Below, one piece after another: positions 5,654-5,686 of a stretch of 5,686 nucleotides of DNA. The notes beneath the pieces were generated by a model. The model saw only the letters and a list, made by a program, of their open reading frames with translations. It made no database searches and was not told the DNA's origin. Numbering within the stretch: the first letter of the stretch is position 1; the number at the start of each line of letters is the position of its first letter. This DNA is from JBLKSS01 sp047607725 (GTDB taxonomy: Bacteria; Pseudomonadota; Gammaproteobacteria; Enterobacterales; Enterobacteriaceae): positions 1 through 5,686 of the forward strand of contig NZ_JBLKSS010000212.1 of the NCBI RefSeq assembly GCF_047607725.1, given 5' to 3'. Position numbers and translations under genes: made by a program.

Positions 5654-5686
5654 CTTCTGACTCAGTTTTAGTCTATTTTTCCTGTG

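Overview
The window looks like chromosomal DNA from a Sodalis-like enterobacterial endosymbiont (order Enterobacterales) that is losing genes. The recognisable core genes (serT, yccA, tusE, yccX, panM) are close to their E. coli relatives. Three of the four core protein genes are broken by small indels or truncation, and remains of mobile elements lie between them. The genus is inferred from this mixture; no species marker is present.

Left part (1-2000). The 3' end of an IS66-family element (TnpC C-terminus plus right terminal repeat) ends at position 138. Next, on the minus strand, is a large alanine-rich gene of unknown family. It is split into two open pieces by one missing G in a run of seven Gs. 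If rejoined it would encode about 607 residues, arranged as a basic N-terminal region, a helical or coiled-coil block, a small-residue hydrophobic segment and a second helical block. This layout is reminiscent of type III secretion translocators or alpha-helical pore formers, but no homology is established.

Middle part (2001-4137). About 700 bases hold no intact gene, only a possible small remnant of a phage Ash-type gene. Then comes tRNA-Ser(UGA) on the minus strand with a good sigma70 promoter. yccA (FtsH modulator) follows on the plus strand and carries a single-base insertion. A perfect 38-bp palindrome separates it from tusE (tRNA 2-thiouridine sulfur relay), the only intact core protein gene here.

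Right part (4138-5686). An 18-bp degenerate tandem repeat lies between tusE and a dead yccX (acylphosphatase). yccX lacks its catalytic N-terminus and is frameshifted in a G run. Its lost 5' end coincides exactly with a 338-bp transposase-less element that has 43-bp perfect terminal inverted repeats starting GTAAGCG, as IS66-family ends do. Beyond it lies panM (PanD maturation factor), also frameshifted at a G run and normally found elsewhere in enterobacteria, so the element sits at a rearrangement junction. The window ends in a second degenerate tandem repeat, of 23 bp.

The main themes are repeated frame disruption at poly-G runs in three separate genes, a probable IS66-related MITE at a synteny breakpoint, and two undescribed tandem-repeat arrays.
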